Below are positions 11,601 to 24,443 of a DNA stretch of 64,000 nt, piece by piece. Below the pieces are notes generated by a model. That model was given only the letters and a program-made list of their open reading frames with translations. It had not been told where the DNA came from and did not search any database. The translations under genes were made by a program, and so were the position numbers. This stretch comes from Ehretia macrophylla (Eukaryota; Streptophyta; Magnoliopsida; Boraginales; Ehretiaceae). Within the stretch, counting starts at the first letter, position 1; the number at the start of each line of letters is the position of its first letter. The stretch is taken from positions 8,630,501 to 8,694,500 of the forward strand of contig CM075770.1 of NCBI GenBank assembly GCA_037974665.1, in the 5' to 3' direction.

Positions 11601-12830
11601 GCAGAGACAATGACAGCATACACTCTAGTAGATCTTGCTTTGACTTGGGATAAAAGGATGAATCAAAGTGCAACCAATTGCAAAAACTTATTGTTTACTA
11701 TTTATTTTTCTTTTTCCTGAAAGGGAGTACTTTTAATTTTTTTTGCTTATATATATATCGTTTGAAAATATACTTGAAAGGCGATGGTAATAATTGCTAT
11801 TATTGAGTATTATTGTAAACTCTCGAATATACAATTAGGATTTCAATTCTGAAATTCATCAATCTATTTTTAGGTTGGCAACAATAATTTGCAAGATCCA
11901 CAAAATATGAAAAGTCGGATACTTATAGAGATGTCTCAAAAAGGCTTAAACGTTCAAGTTAGTAACTATAAAAGATATAAAAAAAATAAACACAAAATAA
12001 AATAGAACGAAACGAAAAAAAAAAAATTATAGTCGAGGTCGTCGGAATATTGGGAGAGGAGATTAATGGTGATAGTGGATGACTTTGGAGTTGGAATGAT
12101 AGTGTCGGAGAGAGATTAGAGAGGTTGGAGCTAGGGCTGTGTGTGTTTAGTGTGTCTTTTTTTTTTTTTGTAAAAATAATGGAATGCTATTAAAGAGACT
12201 CATAATTTGTGGTTTAAGTCAAACTTATTACTGCGTGAGTTTAAGTTGATTCAAATTCAATCCACTATTTGAAAAATGAGTCTAGGCCGAAACCAAATTT
12301 TAGCTACTACAATTACTATATATCACTTGATTAATGCTTCATTTTTCTCTAAATGTTAAGTGCTTACCATATAAAAAGAAGTTTGACAATTAATATATAA
12401 TGTCTTACCATATATAAAAGAAGAATGAAATATCACGCAAGGCAAAATTAGAAGAAGTGATATAAAGTATTATCCGATCAATATTGAATCTAGCTATCAC
12501 CTCAAGCAAAGTTATTGCCACAATTGCCAATTGCCACCTACTAACTACTATGCCAGCTCTTTGTATTCCGTTCAACGCTTTAATACCTTATTGATCCGTG
12601 ATCGTAGGTTCAATATTTGCTACTGTCTTGAGTAAAATGCCAAGTGTGATAGATGTTTAATTTCTTATTTAATTAATGCATATGATATCTTGTCTCAAAT
12701 ATGATAATTTTGTTGAGTAGCATGATTCATAAAAATTCATAATTTGCAAGAAAAAAAAAAGGGATCTTCAATTGACCGGAAATGATTGGGTGGTACCATT
12801 TGAAAAAATGGCTAGAGATAATAGTGGGTA
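8700..12830. other. Intergenic, AT-rich, no gene recognised
   Basis: I see no coding frame with family resemblance here. A GT/GCGC microsatellite lies at about 8710-8780. Around 10740-10770 AAAAGGTGAC is repeated. Poly(T) and poly(A) tracts lie at about 12010-12030 and 12158-12170. The longer open frames, such as 11517-11720, have no recognisable motif and no splice context. Confidence 0.5.
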
Positions 12831-12839
12831 AGGTCTAAA

Positions 12840-13670
12840 TAAGAAACCGAAGAGTATCCAATCCGATAATAAACTCGATAATGAAATCGATGGGATATTT
12901 ATTAAGGTATGATTTTTATAAAAGATAACTGATAGATAATCTAATAGTTTTGATATTAGATGTTAAATAAAAAAAAATTCAAAATCCGGTTATTAATTTA
13001 GCAATACATACATACATGACACATATATAGTATAATGTTTAAAGTTGAAAAAAATATATAAAATAATTTTTTTTTTTATATTAGCTCAATAGGTCAATAC
13101 TTAAAATTAGACTTCCAGGCTTATGCTTATTAGTCCAATGCTATGTTTCTAACAAAATACGATACATAAAAGATAACAAAATAATATAAAATGTAAATGG
13201 GCTAAATTTTTCTTTTCCAGAGATTTTTTGTTGTTTGATGGAAGCATTAAAAGTTGTGAGAACAAATCTTTTGTAAAGATTTTTTTGTTGAATGCTTTCA
13301 TTAATGATCAAGGATAAATTGACATAAGTTTGTTTATGATCAAATGTAGCATATTTTATTGATTTTAGTTTTATTGGGATTGAATATTTTTTATGGATAA
13401 ATATTGTAGTTATTATGTGATTTACTTTGGATTTTAACATCATATTGTATGTGAATTTTGATTCATCTTATTTTTGAGTTTTTCTTGTTTTACAGTTTTA
13501 GGTTGTTTTGCTATTTAAAGTTTTCTTTAAAAAAAAAAAAAATCTTAGTATCAGATTTCAAAACTTAACGAGTTGGGTTTTGGTAAGGAATTTCCAAAAC
13601 ACGTGAGATTTTTATTTCAGTTTTAGTAATAAATTATACTAATAGATTTCAAAATCAGATATTGCATTAG
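12840..13670. repeat. AT-rich dispersed repeat, copy 1 (partner at 48.3-48.9 kb, opposite orientation)
   Basis: This segment matches the reverse complement of 48290-48900 in block order. Shared blocks include GACTTCCAGGCTTATGCTTA (13109-13128) against GACTTTTGCTTATTAGTGCAA-like sequence, ATATTAGATGTTAAAT, and AGGTTGTTTTGCTATTTAAA against AGGTTGCTTTGTCATTTAAA. In both copies one strand encodes similar short open stretches (KKYSIP, KRFVL), but these look like by-products of DNA similarity, not a gene. The superfamily is unknown to me. Confidence 0.6.
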
Positions 13671-13699
13671 GGTACTTAATCGGTAATAGTTGAAGTAAT

Positions 13700-16370
13700 G
13701 AGAATTCCTCTATCTTGTTATTCCTATGAACAAGTCACAATTTTGGAAAGAAGGAAATAGATTATAAAAAGTGAATTAGTAGGAATAGGGAAATTGAAAT
13801 ACAAACTTAGTTTCCTTAGATTAATGGATTGTATGGACGTAAATAGCTAGTTGAAGGCCTAAGCTTGAGCAGCAGCAGCAGTAGAGTAAATTCAAAGCCC
13901 ACTTTGAATTTGAAGGAATTTCGTGTAAGAGTCAAAATGGATCCGGAGGAACAAAGAGCAAGGAATGTGCTATGCATAACAAAATAATAGGTTCACACGT
14001 GGAACGAATTATATTGAGATCGAACTTTTATAATACTATGGTAAAAAACATATGAAATGTACTAAGACTAAACTTCAATACTATGCTAAAAAACATACTT
14101 TGCATCTTGAAATTTTAAATTTAATAATTTTTCGATATGGAATAATTGTATTCTCTATCGATTATTTCATACAAGGTTAGGTCATTAATGGATTGGTAGA
14201 GAAGAACTTGACCAAGCATAAAGCCGAAGTAGTGCATCTTATCTTTGACCTAATCACGTTAAAAGGCATTGGAGAAGACAAAGGAGTGGCCAAACTTTAC
14301 TTAGAAGGTCTCTGTATGTCCATTTGAGCATGACTTTTGGAGTGTCTTGTAACTCTTCACTCACAAGAGAGGTCATTTTGCCAGCATATGCCACTTTGAT
14401 ATCCTTTACGTGTTTGCACTGTAAACACAGCCTTAATCAAACGTTTGAAAATGGAATTATATGTATAATCAATTACATAATAGGATTATTTGTTATCGTG
14501 TCTCGGGTTGAGAACTCTAATTCAACAAGTGAGACTAGTATAATAAGTTTGAGAAAAATTGTCTTAGGCCCCAACTAATTAACACAAAATTATTTAGACC
14601 CGAGAAGACTAACTTATAAGTTACACTTCCCACTTTATGTTTCACACCAACATGTGAGACATACAATTATACCAAATTTTGTTTTGGATGCAGATGACCT
14701 ACTTTGTGGTCCTCTAAGTACAGGTGAAAGATGCAATGAATCTGTCACAAAGGAAAACATTCAAATCATGAAATGGCAAGAGATACCATGACGAAACTTT
14801 AGCAACCTTAATGAATTCCTTACCATAAACGATTTACAGTCTAAAATAGCTTCATACCAATTCTATGGACAACAACATATAACGGAAATTTTTTTCTTAT
14901 ACCCTCTGTATAATGGGGTTTATAACTTTAAAATAGATCTAATGTGATTTTGACTTGATTATATTCTTCGTCATAGAAAAAAAAAGAAAAATTAAGAAGG
15001 GTATTGATTAGCAACAATCAAGATTTAGCTAGTGAAAATTTTGTCTCGACAAGTCATCATCCCAACTTGAAAATTGAAATGACTCCCTACTCACCATGAT
15101 TTATGTCTCCATTTACTTAATTGGCCCACTCATATAATGAAACAAACAAATAGAGTACCATGTTAAATGATACACCTCACAGGGTTTCATGCTATAGCCA
15201 ATGCAGCATGTTACATATCAAACTGTTAGGCACAGCATATTTATGTTAAATTTTATGATTTGTAAATTTTGGGTTCTAGTAATAAATTCTATAATCTCAA
15301 CTTAATTTACTCAAGAATTAACTTTGAACTTGGATTTTGGAAGAAGATCCTAGCTTGCCATCTTCATTTACTATTATCTTTTTATTTCTTGTTTTAGGAT
15401 TTCTTCTTTAATACTTTATGTCGTGAAGAAGCGATGATTCACCAAAGTGAAAAAAATAAGAAAGGAAGATGATAGAGGAGCAACCGTAGGCTTTCATAGT
15501 CGAAATTACTAACAAATTTCACACTTAGCCAATTGGTCCTTCCGATAAAAAAAGAATCCTAGAGCGAATGAGCTAAGCTGGACGATAGGCTTTCTTTGAA
15601 TAGAAAGAAAATGTATTACTTAATTAGAGCAAAGCAGTCGAGTAAGCTTGAGAATTTTCTCATTTAATGACATATTCCCACTTTACCCTCTTTTGTACAT
15701 ATGATAAGATTTATATACTAACTGTATAATTTTTCTTTATATAGTAAAAACTCTTATCATACAAAGAGACGTCAAATATCATCGGGTAATACTCTTCATC
15801 TCTTCACCTTCATTATGGTTTGGCAAGCAATTAATTTGACAGAAACTTGTTTCCTACAGCAGCCATATCTAGAGTGCTAAGCCAAAAGAATTCAATAAAC
15901 TAGATTGATAAATTACTAGATTAATCTTCACATGCATTGCTCTTCATCATCAATCATTTGTTATTAGAATAAGATATTTCTCCTCCCTTTGGTGAGCTTA
16001 ATCCATACGACAATCCAACTTTGACATGCATGAAAAAGCTAAAATCTTTGCAACTATTTCTTATATATATAGTAGTACTCAAATTTTTTAGCCAATCACA
16101 ACATAAATGGCTTACCCATTACTGTGCATGTGTGCTTACCGGCCAAAGTATGCGCACATAATGTGCTTGCACATGCCTGATTATATTAAAAAAACTACTA
16201 GGCCAACAATATGTTCTGTTGTTCCCTCGTAATGACTTCCTATCTGCATAATCAACAACAGAATGGTTGAGCGATAGTAAGATAAAAATATTTTTGTGAG
16301 GTCGCAGTTTGACATTTTTTATATTTTTGGAGTATCGCTGTTCTGTTGTTTTAATCTGGTACATATGTGG
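13700..16370. other. Intergenic, AT-rich, nothing recognised
   Basis: Only a short local duplication around 14030-14100 (two copies of AATACTATGGTAAAAAACAT with variation) stands out. No protein family, RNA gene or bounded mobile element was recognised. Confidence 0.45.
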
Positions 16371-16387
16371 AGGTGCACAGTTATTTT

Positions 16388-16475
16388 CGGGGGTTTACCA
16401 GTTGGTAGTCAAGCTCCGTCAAATAATTTGATGGTCGAACTCCATCATCTGAATTTTCACGTCATCTAAAAAATA
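16388..16475. repeat. Short dispersed repeat, copy 1 (partner at about 63430-63512)
   Basis: GGGGTTTACCAGTTGGTAGTC, then CGTCAAATAATTTGATGGTCGA and TTTTCACGTCATCTAAAAAA, correspond in order to GGGGATTTACTAATTGGTGG, CCGGATAATCTAGTGATTGA and TTCTCACATCATCCAAAAAA near 63430-63512. The similarity is about three quarters by eye. The element boundaries are not resolved. Confidence 0.5.
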
Positions 16476-16714
16476 ATAGAATCGATGTTGGATGGAGTTG
16501 TCATGTTGCAATATAAGTATGCATAGACGGGGTCTCGATTAAAAAATTAAAAAAAAAATTATATTGGACTCCCTCAGTCTTACACACGTGATCTTGATCA
16601 CACACTTCAAGTTCGAACTTATACCATCCCATCACAATATTACTTGGTCCTTGACAAATTTGGAGTATGTGTTAAAATGTGTTACTACACTATAAGGTTT
16701 ATATTCTTAGAGTG

Positions 16715-17428
16715 TGTTAGAATATGCACTTATCCCACATAGAAAAATCATAAACTCTTAAACCACTTAATAAGATCATGGGATACTCCACTTGGCACCA
16801 ATTTTTTTTTAAGATGGAAACTCAGTTATCTTCACATGGTATCAGAGCGAGACCCATGGTCTAGTCTCATTCATCTTCCGCGTGTGACTCATCTCAAATC
16901 AGATCCACTTGTCTCTTTCGCATGTGCATAGTTCACGCATTTTCAATCTTCCACAGGTGTTATCTACCACATATGTGTTCATTCTTCCATGTGTGATCCA
17001 TTTTAAAAAAATTCGGTCCACATGTATTCAATCTTCTAAGTGTGACCATCTCAAAATATCAAAATAAGGTCCACACGTGTAGGTGTTATCTACCACATAT
17101 GTGTTCATCCTTCCATGTGTGACCCATTTTAAAAAAATTCGGTCTACATGTATTCAATCTTCCAAGTGTGACCATCTCAAAATCTCAAAATAAGGTCCAC
17201 ACGTATTCAATATTCCAGGTGTGATATTTCATGTGTGATCTCTCTCAAATCAGGTCACACGTGATGGAGAGTGTTAGAATATGCACTTGTCCCACATAGA
17301 AAAATCATAAACTCTTGCACTTGTCCTACATAGAAAAATCATAAACTCTTAGATCACTTAATAAGATTTGGATTATTTCACTTAGTACCAATTGATTTTA
17401 AGATGAAAACAACTCAGTTATCTTCATA
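16715..17428 (+). mobile_element. TRIM (terminal-repeat retrotransposon in miniature), 714 bp
   Basis: Two direct LTRs start TGTTAGAATATGCACTT: 16715-16836 (122 bp, ends TCTTCACA) and 17272-17428 (157 bp, ends TCTTCATA). Directly after the left LTR is TGGTATCAGAGC (16837-16848), the classic primer-binding site complementary to initiator tRNA-Met. A purine tract, GATGGAGAG, precedes the right LTR. GAGTG flanks both ends (16710-16714 and 17429-17433) as a perfect 5-bp target duplication. The internal region has no coding capacity and contains a tandem duplication of about 128 bp (GTGTTATCTACCACATATGT blocks). The right LTR carries a small internal duplication (ACATAGAAAAATCATAAACT twice). Confidence 0.92.
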
Positions 17429-17758
17429 GAGTGAATTCAATATTGTTGCACCTAAGATAAGTTACTCGTCATAGAAAAATAAAAATAAAAAAGAAGAGAA
17501 AAGAAACCAATTAGTACACAACTTACAGCTAAACCTTGCACTATTTTGCCGGCTAAAACAAGCACAAAGAAAGGAATTTAAGCTGCCAAATTATGATAAA
17601 ATTGTGTCGATAATAAGACATTCACGTTGCGGTTAGTGCGAAGAAAAAAGCCGGCATGATCAAATAAACTAATGCCGGCACCGTCACTCTCGGCTTAGCT
17701 ATGCTTGCAAATCTTGTCTAAGGCGGATTTAGAATTCTTTTTTATTCGAGGCTAAAAC

Positions 17759-17878
17759 ATAAAATTTAATCCTCATGTATTAATAATTTTTGTAATGGGG
17801 GCTAAATTGTGTTTTTAACATAAAATTTAATATTCATGTATTAATAATTTTTTTAATGGGGCTAAATTGTGTTTTTAG
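17759..17878. repeat. Two-copy 60-bp tandem repeat
   Basis: The unit CATAAAATTTAATCCTCATG...GGGGCTAAATTGTGTTTTTA is repeated immediately, with few differences and one single-base indel. It lies about 1.1 kb upstream of the zinc-finger gene. No function is apparent. Confidence 0.8.
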
Positions 17879-19024
17879 ATTAAAAATACTTAAAAAATAT
17901 ACATATTTTTATATAATTTTGGGATAGTCTCCAGTTACCTATGAATGCCTCCCCTAGTGATACTTACTATGGTTAGGTAAATAAGTTAGTTAACTCCTTA
18001 TAGTTAGGTGAATAATTTAGTTAATCCTTTGTCTTTCTATACTTGTCTCATAAATTATACGTATTTTTTAAAGTGTTGCAAATGATTCCACAAAAGTATG
18101 TATATCCTTGATAATAAATACACCTCTTAGGCCCTAAATATTGTGTTCGTATTGTTCAAAACTTGTGCCCATAATTTATTCACCCTCTTGTCTATCTCTT
18201 AATTAATAAATTAAACAAAATTAAATTGAAATATTTATGTAATTTTTATTTCTCCTTAAATGACCAAATTATCCTCACCACTAGAACTAAGATGGGAAGC
18301 TCTCATTGGCAAGTGAAGTGAAAGAAGTGAAGCCAACTAGCTAGCTAGCTTAGGTGGACCCCACATTGGTGTATCTTCACATTAAATATCAAAAAGAAAA
18401 GTTATAAGAAGTCCAAAAGAATAACGGCCAAGACAAAGGAAAGAATAGTTAGCAGTTAGTTTCGATTAGGGGGTTAACTCTGTCATAGGGATGCTCAGTG
18501 CGTGGACAATTGTCAATCGTTGGATCAAATTCGGGTCGAATTCTCAGTTGAGTACACGTGCTGCTATCTTTCCCTTTACCCCTGTTTCATCTTTGCTTCA
18601 TGCATGGATTTCTTCTCCTAACACATATGTTGTAAGAGAGTGAGGGAGAGAGAGAGACCCTTCTCTTCAAATTTGATTTTCTCAGCTGGCATTGGGCTAC
18701 TAGTGCATACAAACCTCTAGCTAGCTGATATTTTCTTTGCTTTTCCACTAATATCAGATCTTGTTTTTTACCATGAATTGTGTGAAAGCTGCCATGTGAG
18801 CTTCTCTGATCTTCAAATTTTCACTTCAATTACCTGTTAAGATTTCAACTTTTATCATTGCTTTCTGATTTAGTTTCAGAGAGAGCTAATGCTTGTCAGG
18901 TATTTTGGTTTGACGGAAAAATCACAAATACTTTTGATCTACTAGGCCTGCCCCCTTTTAGTAGGTGATTCACTACCAAAGCGAAAAAAAATATTTTTTG
19001 TTTACTGAATTTTGATCAAATCAA

Positions 19025-20638
19025 ATGGAAGAAGATCAAGAATTGAGACACCTCTGCAAATTCTGCAACAAAAGCTTTCCCTGTGGTAGATCCTTGGGAG
19101 GTCACATGAGGTCTCATTTGATCAATTCTTCATCTGAACTTGATGATAAGAAAGTCAACAAAAAGAAGCTTAAGCTTCCATCTCTTGGCAACAATGGAAG
19201 CAAAAATGGTGATCAGAAGAAGAAGAAGATTGGTGGTGATGAAGCTTCTTGCCTTCAAAACATTGGTTATAGTCTTAGAGAGAACCCCAAAAAGACTAGT
19301 AAATTTGCAAAGTCAAGTGAAGAAGATACTTTGCTTCTTAGCAACAAGCTTTGCAAAGAATGTGGTAAAAGTTTCCAAACTTGGAAAGCTTTATTTGGCC
19401 ACATGAAATGCCACTGGAATAGTGCTAATAATCACAAACTGATCACAGATAGCCAATCTGATAATGAAGCATCAGCTGCCCCGAGCCGAAAGAAGAGATC
19501 AAGAAGAAGGATCAAAAGGTACATGGTTGCTAATACATCCTCTTCTTTAAGTATTGCTGATGCTTCACCATTTGATGTTGTTTCTGATACTGAGCAAGAA
19601 CAAGAAGAGGTTGCTATGAGTTTGATATTACTCTCAATGGATGTTGGTGAGTCCTCTGGTAACAATTCTGAATTTCTCGAAGCTCCATTATCGAATCAAA
19701 GTGATCAGATTACTAAAGCTGAGAAAAAGAATGCGAGTTGTAATGGTGGTGAAAGTGTAAAGTTGAATAACCCGAAAAATGGGAAGTTTTGTTCAGAGTC
19801 CTCTGTTTTGGATACAGAGAAGATTGAGCCTGAGGTGAAAGGTTCTGATCTCCCAAAGAATGGTTCCAGGATGAAGATATCAGAAGTTCAAACTGATGAA
19901 ATTACTGAAATGGATAATGGAAATGGAGTTCAGGGTCCAGTACCCGAATCGCGAAAGAATCTGATCAAGGAGAGTGGGAAGGATCGGCCTGAATTCGATT
20001 CCAAGAAGAACAATCCAAGAAAGAGGAAGACTGCTGATCAGCATGCTCGCGAGTTGAGCATTGACTGCTTGAAAGTGACTAATAATATTTCTGACGCTGA
20101 ATTGTATGAAGGATTTGAAAAGAAGAGCAAATTCGAGTGCACTGCTTGCAATAAAACATTCCATTCATACCAAGCTCTAGGAGGCCACAGAGCTAGTCAC
20201 AAGAAGATCAAAGGCTGCTTTTCAAAAATTGACAGCAGCGAAAACAGCACAGAAACTGATCTTACTCCGAATCAAACTGCTGATAGTAAACTGATCAAAT
20301 GTTCTAGCTACGACAACATGATTGACAAGTTTGACATTAAGTTCGCGGGGGGTTATGGTTCGAAGCAGAGCAAGCGGCACGAGTGCCCAATTTGCTTCAG
20401 AGTTTTCCCATCAGGCCAAGCCTTAGGTGGTCACAAGAGAGCACACATAATTGCTGAGGCCAAAAGCAGCAGCCAAAGTGCTGTGATTCAGAAATCAGTT
20501 CCTGAAGTTAGAGACTTTCTCGATCTTAATTTGCCTCCTCCTGTTGAAGATGAAAGCAGTGAACATGTTGGTTTTCAGCCATGGTGGATAGGAAGCAACC
20601 ACAAGCATGAGCAGCTAGTGGACCTGCTCTCTAACTGA
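19025..20638 (+). CDS. C2H2 zinc-finger transcriptional repressor, ZAT type, 537 aa
   Basis: A single-exon protein with four C2H2 fingers: C11/C14/H27/H31 (helix GRSLGGH), C110/C113/H126/H130 (WKALFGH), C372/C375/H388/H392 (YQALGGH) and C454/C457/H470/H474 (GQALGGH). QALGGH is the plant-specific DNA-recognition helix. A basic patch, RKKRSRRRIKR (155-165), is a likely nuclear signal. VAMSLILLSMD near 196-206 resembles the L-box of ZAT proteins. FLDLNLPPP (498-506) is an EAR motif, expected to recruit TOPLESS-type co-repressors. The protein is closest in plan to Arabidopsis ZAT1/ZAT4/ZAT9. The first ATG gives finger 1 at the very N-terminus, as in that family. The leader from about 18630 is GA/CT-rich. 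Target genes cannot be inferred. Confidence 0.95.
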   Translation: MEEDQELRHLCKFCNKSFPCGRSLGGHMRSHLINSSSELDDKKVNKKKLKLPSLGNNGSKNGDQKKKKIGGDEASCLQNIGYSLRENPKKTSKFAKSSEEDTLLLSNKLCKECGKSFQTWKALFGHMKCHWNSANNHKLITDSQSDNEASAAPSRKKRSRRRIKRYMVANTSSSLSIADASPFDVVSDTEQEQEEVAMSLILLSMDVGESSGNNSEFLEAPLSNQSDQITKAEKKNASCNGGESVKLNNPKNGKFCSESSVLDTEKIEPEVKGSDLPKNGSRMKISEVQTDEITEMDNGNGVQGPVPESRKNLIKESGKDRPEFDSKKNNPRKRKTADQHARELSIDCLKVTNNISDAELYEGFEKKSKFECTACNKTFHSYQALGGHRASHKKIKGCFSKIDSSENSTETDLTPNQTADSKLIKCSSYDNMIDKFDIKFAGGYGSKQSKRHECPICFRVFPSGQALGGHKRAHIIAEAKSSSQSAVIQKSVPEVRDFLDLNLPPPVEDESSEHVGFQPWWIGSNHKHEQLVDLLSN

Positions 20639-20699
20639 TCTTGATCCCAGCCTTTGCTTCTGATTAAAATTTTCAAGTGTACAGATTCATTAATTCTTT

Positions 20700-22940
20700 A
20701 CATAATTCAAGTATTCACAGGAGCATTTGGGTCCGACCCTTTTCCAAACCTTATGTATAATGAAAGTTTCATACACCAAGTTGCTGTAGTTAACCACCAA
20801 GTAGCCATTTTTCTAAAATTCCCTTTATAGGTTTGTGTTCAAGACTTCTCTTGTTTCATTAAAAAATAATCACACTGATGTACTGTTTAAGCTCATCAGC
20901 TGTATGCTCTCTGAAGCAACTATGTAATTTCCTTTTTTTCTTTTTTGTTATTTTTAGTTTATAGTTGAGCTCCTACTTGAGCTACACTTTGTGTGAGAAG
21001 TGAATTGTGTTTCTGGTGTAATTATTTTTTCTTTGCATTCAAGGCAATTGAAAGAGGCGTTGAAAAATTGGGTCACTCTTTGTGAAGTCATGACTTGATA
21101 AAGGGTGTTGTTTATATTGTTGAACAAAGATGCCATGTGAGCTCAAAGGTAGTTGTTTAGTCACCTACCATAAAATCATCACAACTAATATCATCTCCTT
21201 TTCATAAAAATCTTTAATATCATCCCTAATAATCATTACCCCGCTCGGATGGGGGTATAATTAAGTTAATTTGTCACAAGGTCTATTAAAACGAGCACCA
21301 AAAAAATTAACTTTTAATTGATTTGAACATGAAATGTGAGTAAATTCTTCAATTTCGTCCAAAACACTCCTTCACTAAACAAACTCTTTGGAATTATCAT
21401 AACGCTTCCTATCTTACTAGGTGCACCTTATCTGAGTGCCCTGTGCAGCTGCAAAGAAATTTAATCATGGCAGCATCAGAAGCTTATAGTTTAATATACG
21501 AATAACATCAGAATACAAAATCCTCAAAATTGATTTGAGATGACAATGAAGAGCATAAATCCTTTTTGAATCGATTATGTTAACTTATTTTGACTTGTCA
21601 ATCCTTATAAAATTGGATGTCGAACAAACAATTTACGATTAACCGGTGGCATTATGGTATAATATACAAATAACCTCAAAATACAAAATCAAATCCGGAC
21701 AAAGGGGAGCATAAATTCTTTTAGTTGCAACCATATAACGTATCATTAGGCACAGTATGTTGACATTTGGGTAGTGGGGCAGGTTCTTGTCCATGTCATT
21801 CTGCTTAATTAATTGCAATATATTAAGTTAACTAAAGAATATAAGATAAGGAGATTAGTGTTGATGATGAATTGAAATCTGACTCCTCTACGAATTTTAT
21901 ACATAATTTTATTTTAAGTGGTGTCAATTGATGCCAAGTGTTAAATTTGTACTCAATGGATTAGATCAATTCTTTTTTTTTTTCTTTTGCTTTACCAAGC
22001 CTTGTAGATTTTGGTTAAGTCTAATGTTTAATTCAAATAAAGAAGACAAGACAAAATTTTAAATCTCTCACAGTTTTAGCTTAATTAAAGGGAGACAAAT
22101 GAAATTAAAAGAAAGATCTAGTCCTTTAGTGAAAGTTAGGTCAAAATTTTGAAGCCAAAAGTCATTTTTTCCATCTTTATTTTTAGTGGGATTAACATCA
22201 TATTTTGCTTCGATAATTTGTTTTTCTCTTCGGGATATTTTTTTTTCATAAATTGTAATAAAAAGTGCGAGTAGTGATTTGTTGTAATCAAATGACCCGA
22301 ATTTAAATCACTACCCTTCCATCACAAATATTTCTTGTAAAACTTGTGTTTGAGGATAGTGTTGCATGAGATTCTTAATCTTAAGTTAGATTCAACGTGA
22401 TTCAACTTAAAACTAGTTCATTGTCATAAATAAATAAAGAAATGTGATAGCAAAGCCAACCGTCATTGTCGAGTTCAACTTATCTTGGGTTATAAGTTAA
22501 GGGCCTAATTGTAAATATCAATCACAAGGGCCTGAAAGAAACAGAGGCCCAACGCTGCATTTACCCAACTGAACCAGCATCAAGTTAAGCCTACCTCACG
22601 CTCTCACATTTTTGGGGGCCCATGGAAACTCCACACTTTGACCATGCCTTTGACCGCATATACATATACAATACAACTACACAAAAAAAAAAAAAAAATC
22701 AATTTTCTTTTTGTTGATATTGCTTAATAGTCGGACATCCAAAAATAGCGTATCCTTCCATCTCTATTTATCCATATATACATATACATGTAAATATTAT
22801 ATTATTATTTTTCAGATTCATATATATGTAAATATTGTAAAATTGTTCATCGAAATCATACTATATCTTGTTTAATGTTAGTCGTTTCCCACTATACATG
22901 GAAGCATCAACTAGAAAAGATCAAAATAAAGTAGCTAAAG
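20700..22940. other. 3' flank of the zinc-finger gene and intergenic DNA
   Basis: The first few hundred bases after the stop are probably 3' UTR (T-rich, TTTGTTATTTTTAG around 20945). The rest is AT-rich intergenic sequence without a recognisable gene or bounded element. Confidence 0.4.
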
Positions 22941-23225
22941 TTAGAAGTGGAGTTACTAATAACTCTACCTGATTTTCAAGCTTTTCTTTTTCTAGTTCAT
23001 AACTCAATTAATGGTTGGGTAACACTAATTCATGTTAAGAAAATTCACACCGTATTCGCTATCTTATTTTGCTGTTTTTTCTTTTACTATTTCAAAGATA
23101 AAGAGCGTAGGCAAAACCAAAAGCGGATTTACATAGGAACCTATGGAGGCATACTAGATGGTTGAGGCGATAAAATCTAGGACAAAGAACTAGTACTATC
23201 TTTCTAGATCTGACAAAAGCAAAAG

Positions 23226-23345
23226 AACCTCTAACATAATTTGAATGAAAGCTGACCGTTGAACCCACTATAGCATAACAGGAGATAACCTCTAATATAA
23301 TTCAAATAGAAGCTGATCGCTGAATTCACTCTGGCATCACAACGC
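23226..23345. repeat. Two-copy tandem repeat of about 62 bp
   Basis: ACCTCTAACATAATTTGAAT...CACTATAGCAT is followed by ACCTCTAATATAATTCAAAT...CACTCTGGCAT. No coding content or target duplication is visible. Confidence 0.7.
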
Positions 23346-23479
23346 GGATCCTTGTGCAAGCTGGAGCTACTATAACTTATGGCTAGAGCAATGGAAGGAC
23401 CCAATAGAGAGAAAAACAACCCCTACTGATCCCATTTTTTTTTAAAAATATAGATATTTGTATTTATTCTCAATTTTTT

Positions 23480-23483
<4 letters not shown>

Positions 23484-23519
<36 letters not shown>
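23484..23519. repeat. (AT)n microsatellite
   Basis: An uninterrupted AT dinucleotide run of about 17 units. Confidence 0.95.
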
Positions 23520-23524
<5 letters not shown>

Positions 23525-23630
23525 TCTTTGTATGAAAACTCCAAATTAACTTCCGTGAAAAAAAAAATATTAGTGATATAATCCCCGTCAAAGTAACATT
23601 TCTAAATCCGTCCCGCCTTGAAACAAACCG

Positions 23631-23800
23631 AGGCTTTCTGGATAGAGGCAAGCGTGCAATTGTAAGGTCAGATGATACTTGCTAAGCATTCCAAAGTGAA
23701 ATATCGAGTTTCCAGGAAGTAACGTTGGAAGGATTTTCCTAAAGGGCGTGTACACGTGGAAAACAATAGTAGTACATATAACTTCAATTGTTGAAAGATG
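23631..23800. repeat. Local segmental duplication, copy 1
   Basis: This segment matches 24535-24707 with shared blocks: GGTTTCCAGGAAGTA-like, GGATTTTCCTAAAGGGCGTG against GGATTTTCTTGAAGAACGCG, ACGTGGAAAACAATAGT and ACTTCAATTGTTGAAAGA. The copies are about 0.9 kb apart in direct orientation. Both lie just downstream of the lectin pseudogene (minus strand) and may be remnants of a duplicated lectin-gene 3' flank. Confidence 0.75.
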
Positions 23801-24089
23801 TTATGCCTGAAAATTTTGTGAGAACTTTCTTTTGCACCATTCATTTAAATAGCAATTTTAAACGAACAAAAAATATAGTTAATGTACGTGACTTAATGGA
23901 TGCTAAAAGAAAATTTGAATGAAGACAAATAATTGTTTTTCTGTTTCTACTTTGACTATTTCAAAGATAAAAGAGGCAAGATAAAACTGTTGTAGGGTTC
24001 TGATTTAAACCCACAATTATTCTCATATTATTAGGTTTAATTTTAGTTAAAAGGTTTTCAACCTCGTCAGGTTTTGATTTCAGATATGA

Positions 24090-24235
24090 TAAACCAAATT
24101 AAGCAAAATCTTATCTTACTAGGTGAGGTCGATTATAATGAATCTAACAATATCATTCATTTGGTAAATCAAACTAAGCTAACTTTATCTCACTAGGTAA
24201 AGTCAGTTATATAAATCTAATAACATCATTCATTT
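24090..24235. repeat. Two-copy tandem repeat of about 72 bp
   Basis: AAACCAAATTAAGCAAAATC...TAACAATATCATTCATT is followed by AAATCAAACTAAGCTAACTT...TAACATCATTCATTT. Nothing else is visible in it. Confidence 0.65.
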
Positions 24236-24443
24236 ATGTCGATGATACATTCATCTGAGTGTTTATATCCAAGTCATTTAAGTTTTCTTTTACCCCTTGT
24301 ATGGTATACTCCCGCCAAATCTTCGCAAGCTCTTGTTTGAGTGGGTCAGATACTTTTATGAAAGAAAGGATTGGTCTGGACCTTTCCAACCTGCCGTATT
24401 TACTTATCTGAATTAGTACTCCCAATCTAAGACAAATAGTATG

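Noticed and set aside
13141..13443. 100-codon open frame similar to one at 48411-48638
   Set aside because: The similarity comes from the AT-rich dispersed repeat. Composition (Lys/Ile/Asn) follows base content and there is no start or splice context.
16600..16640. Possible tRNA B box (AGTTCGAACTT)
   Set aside because: No A box or cloverleaf can be formed around it.
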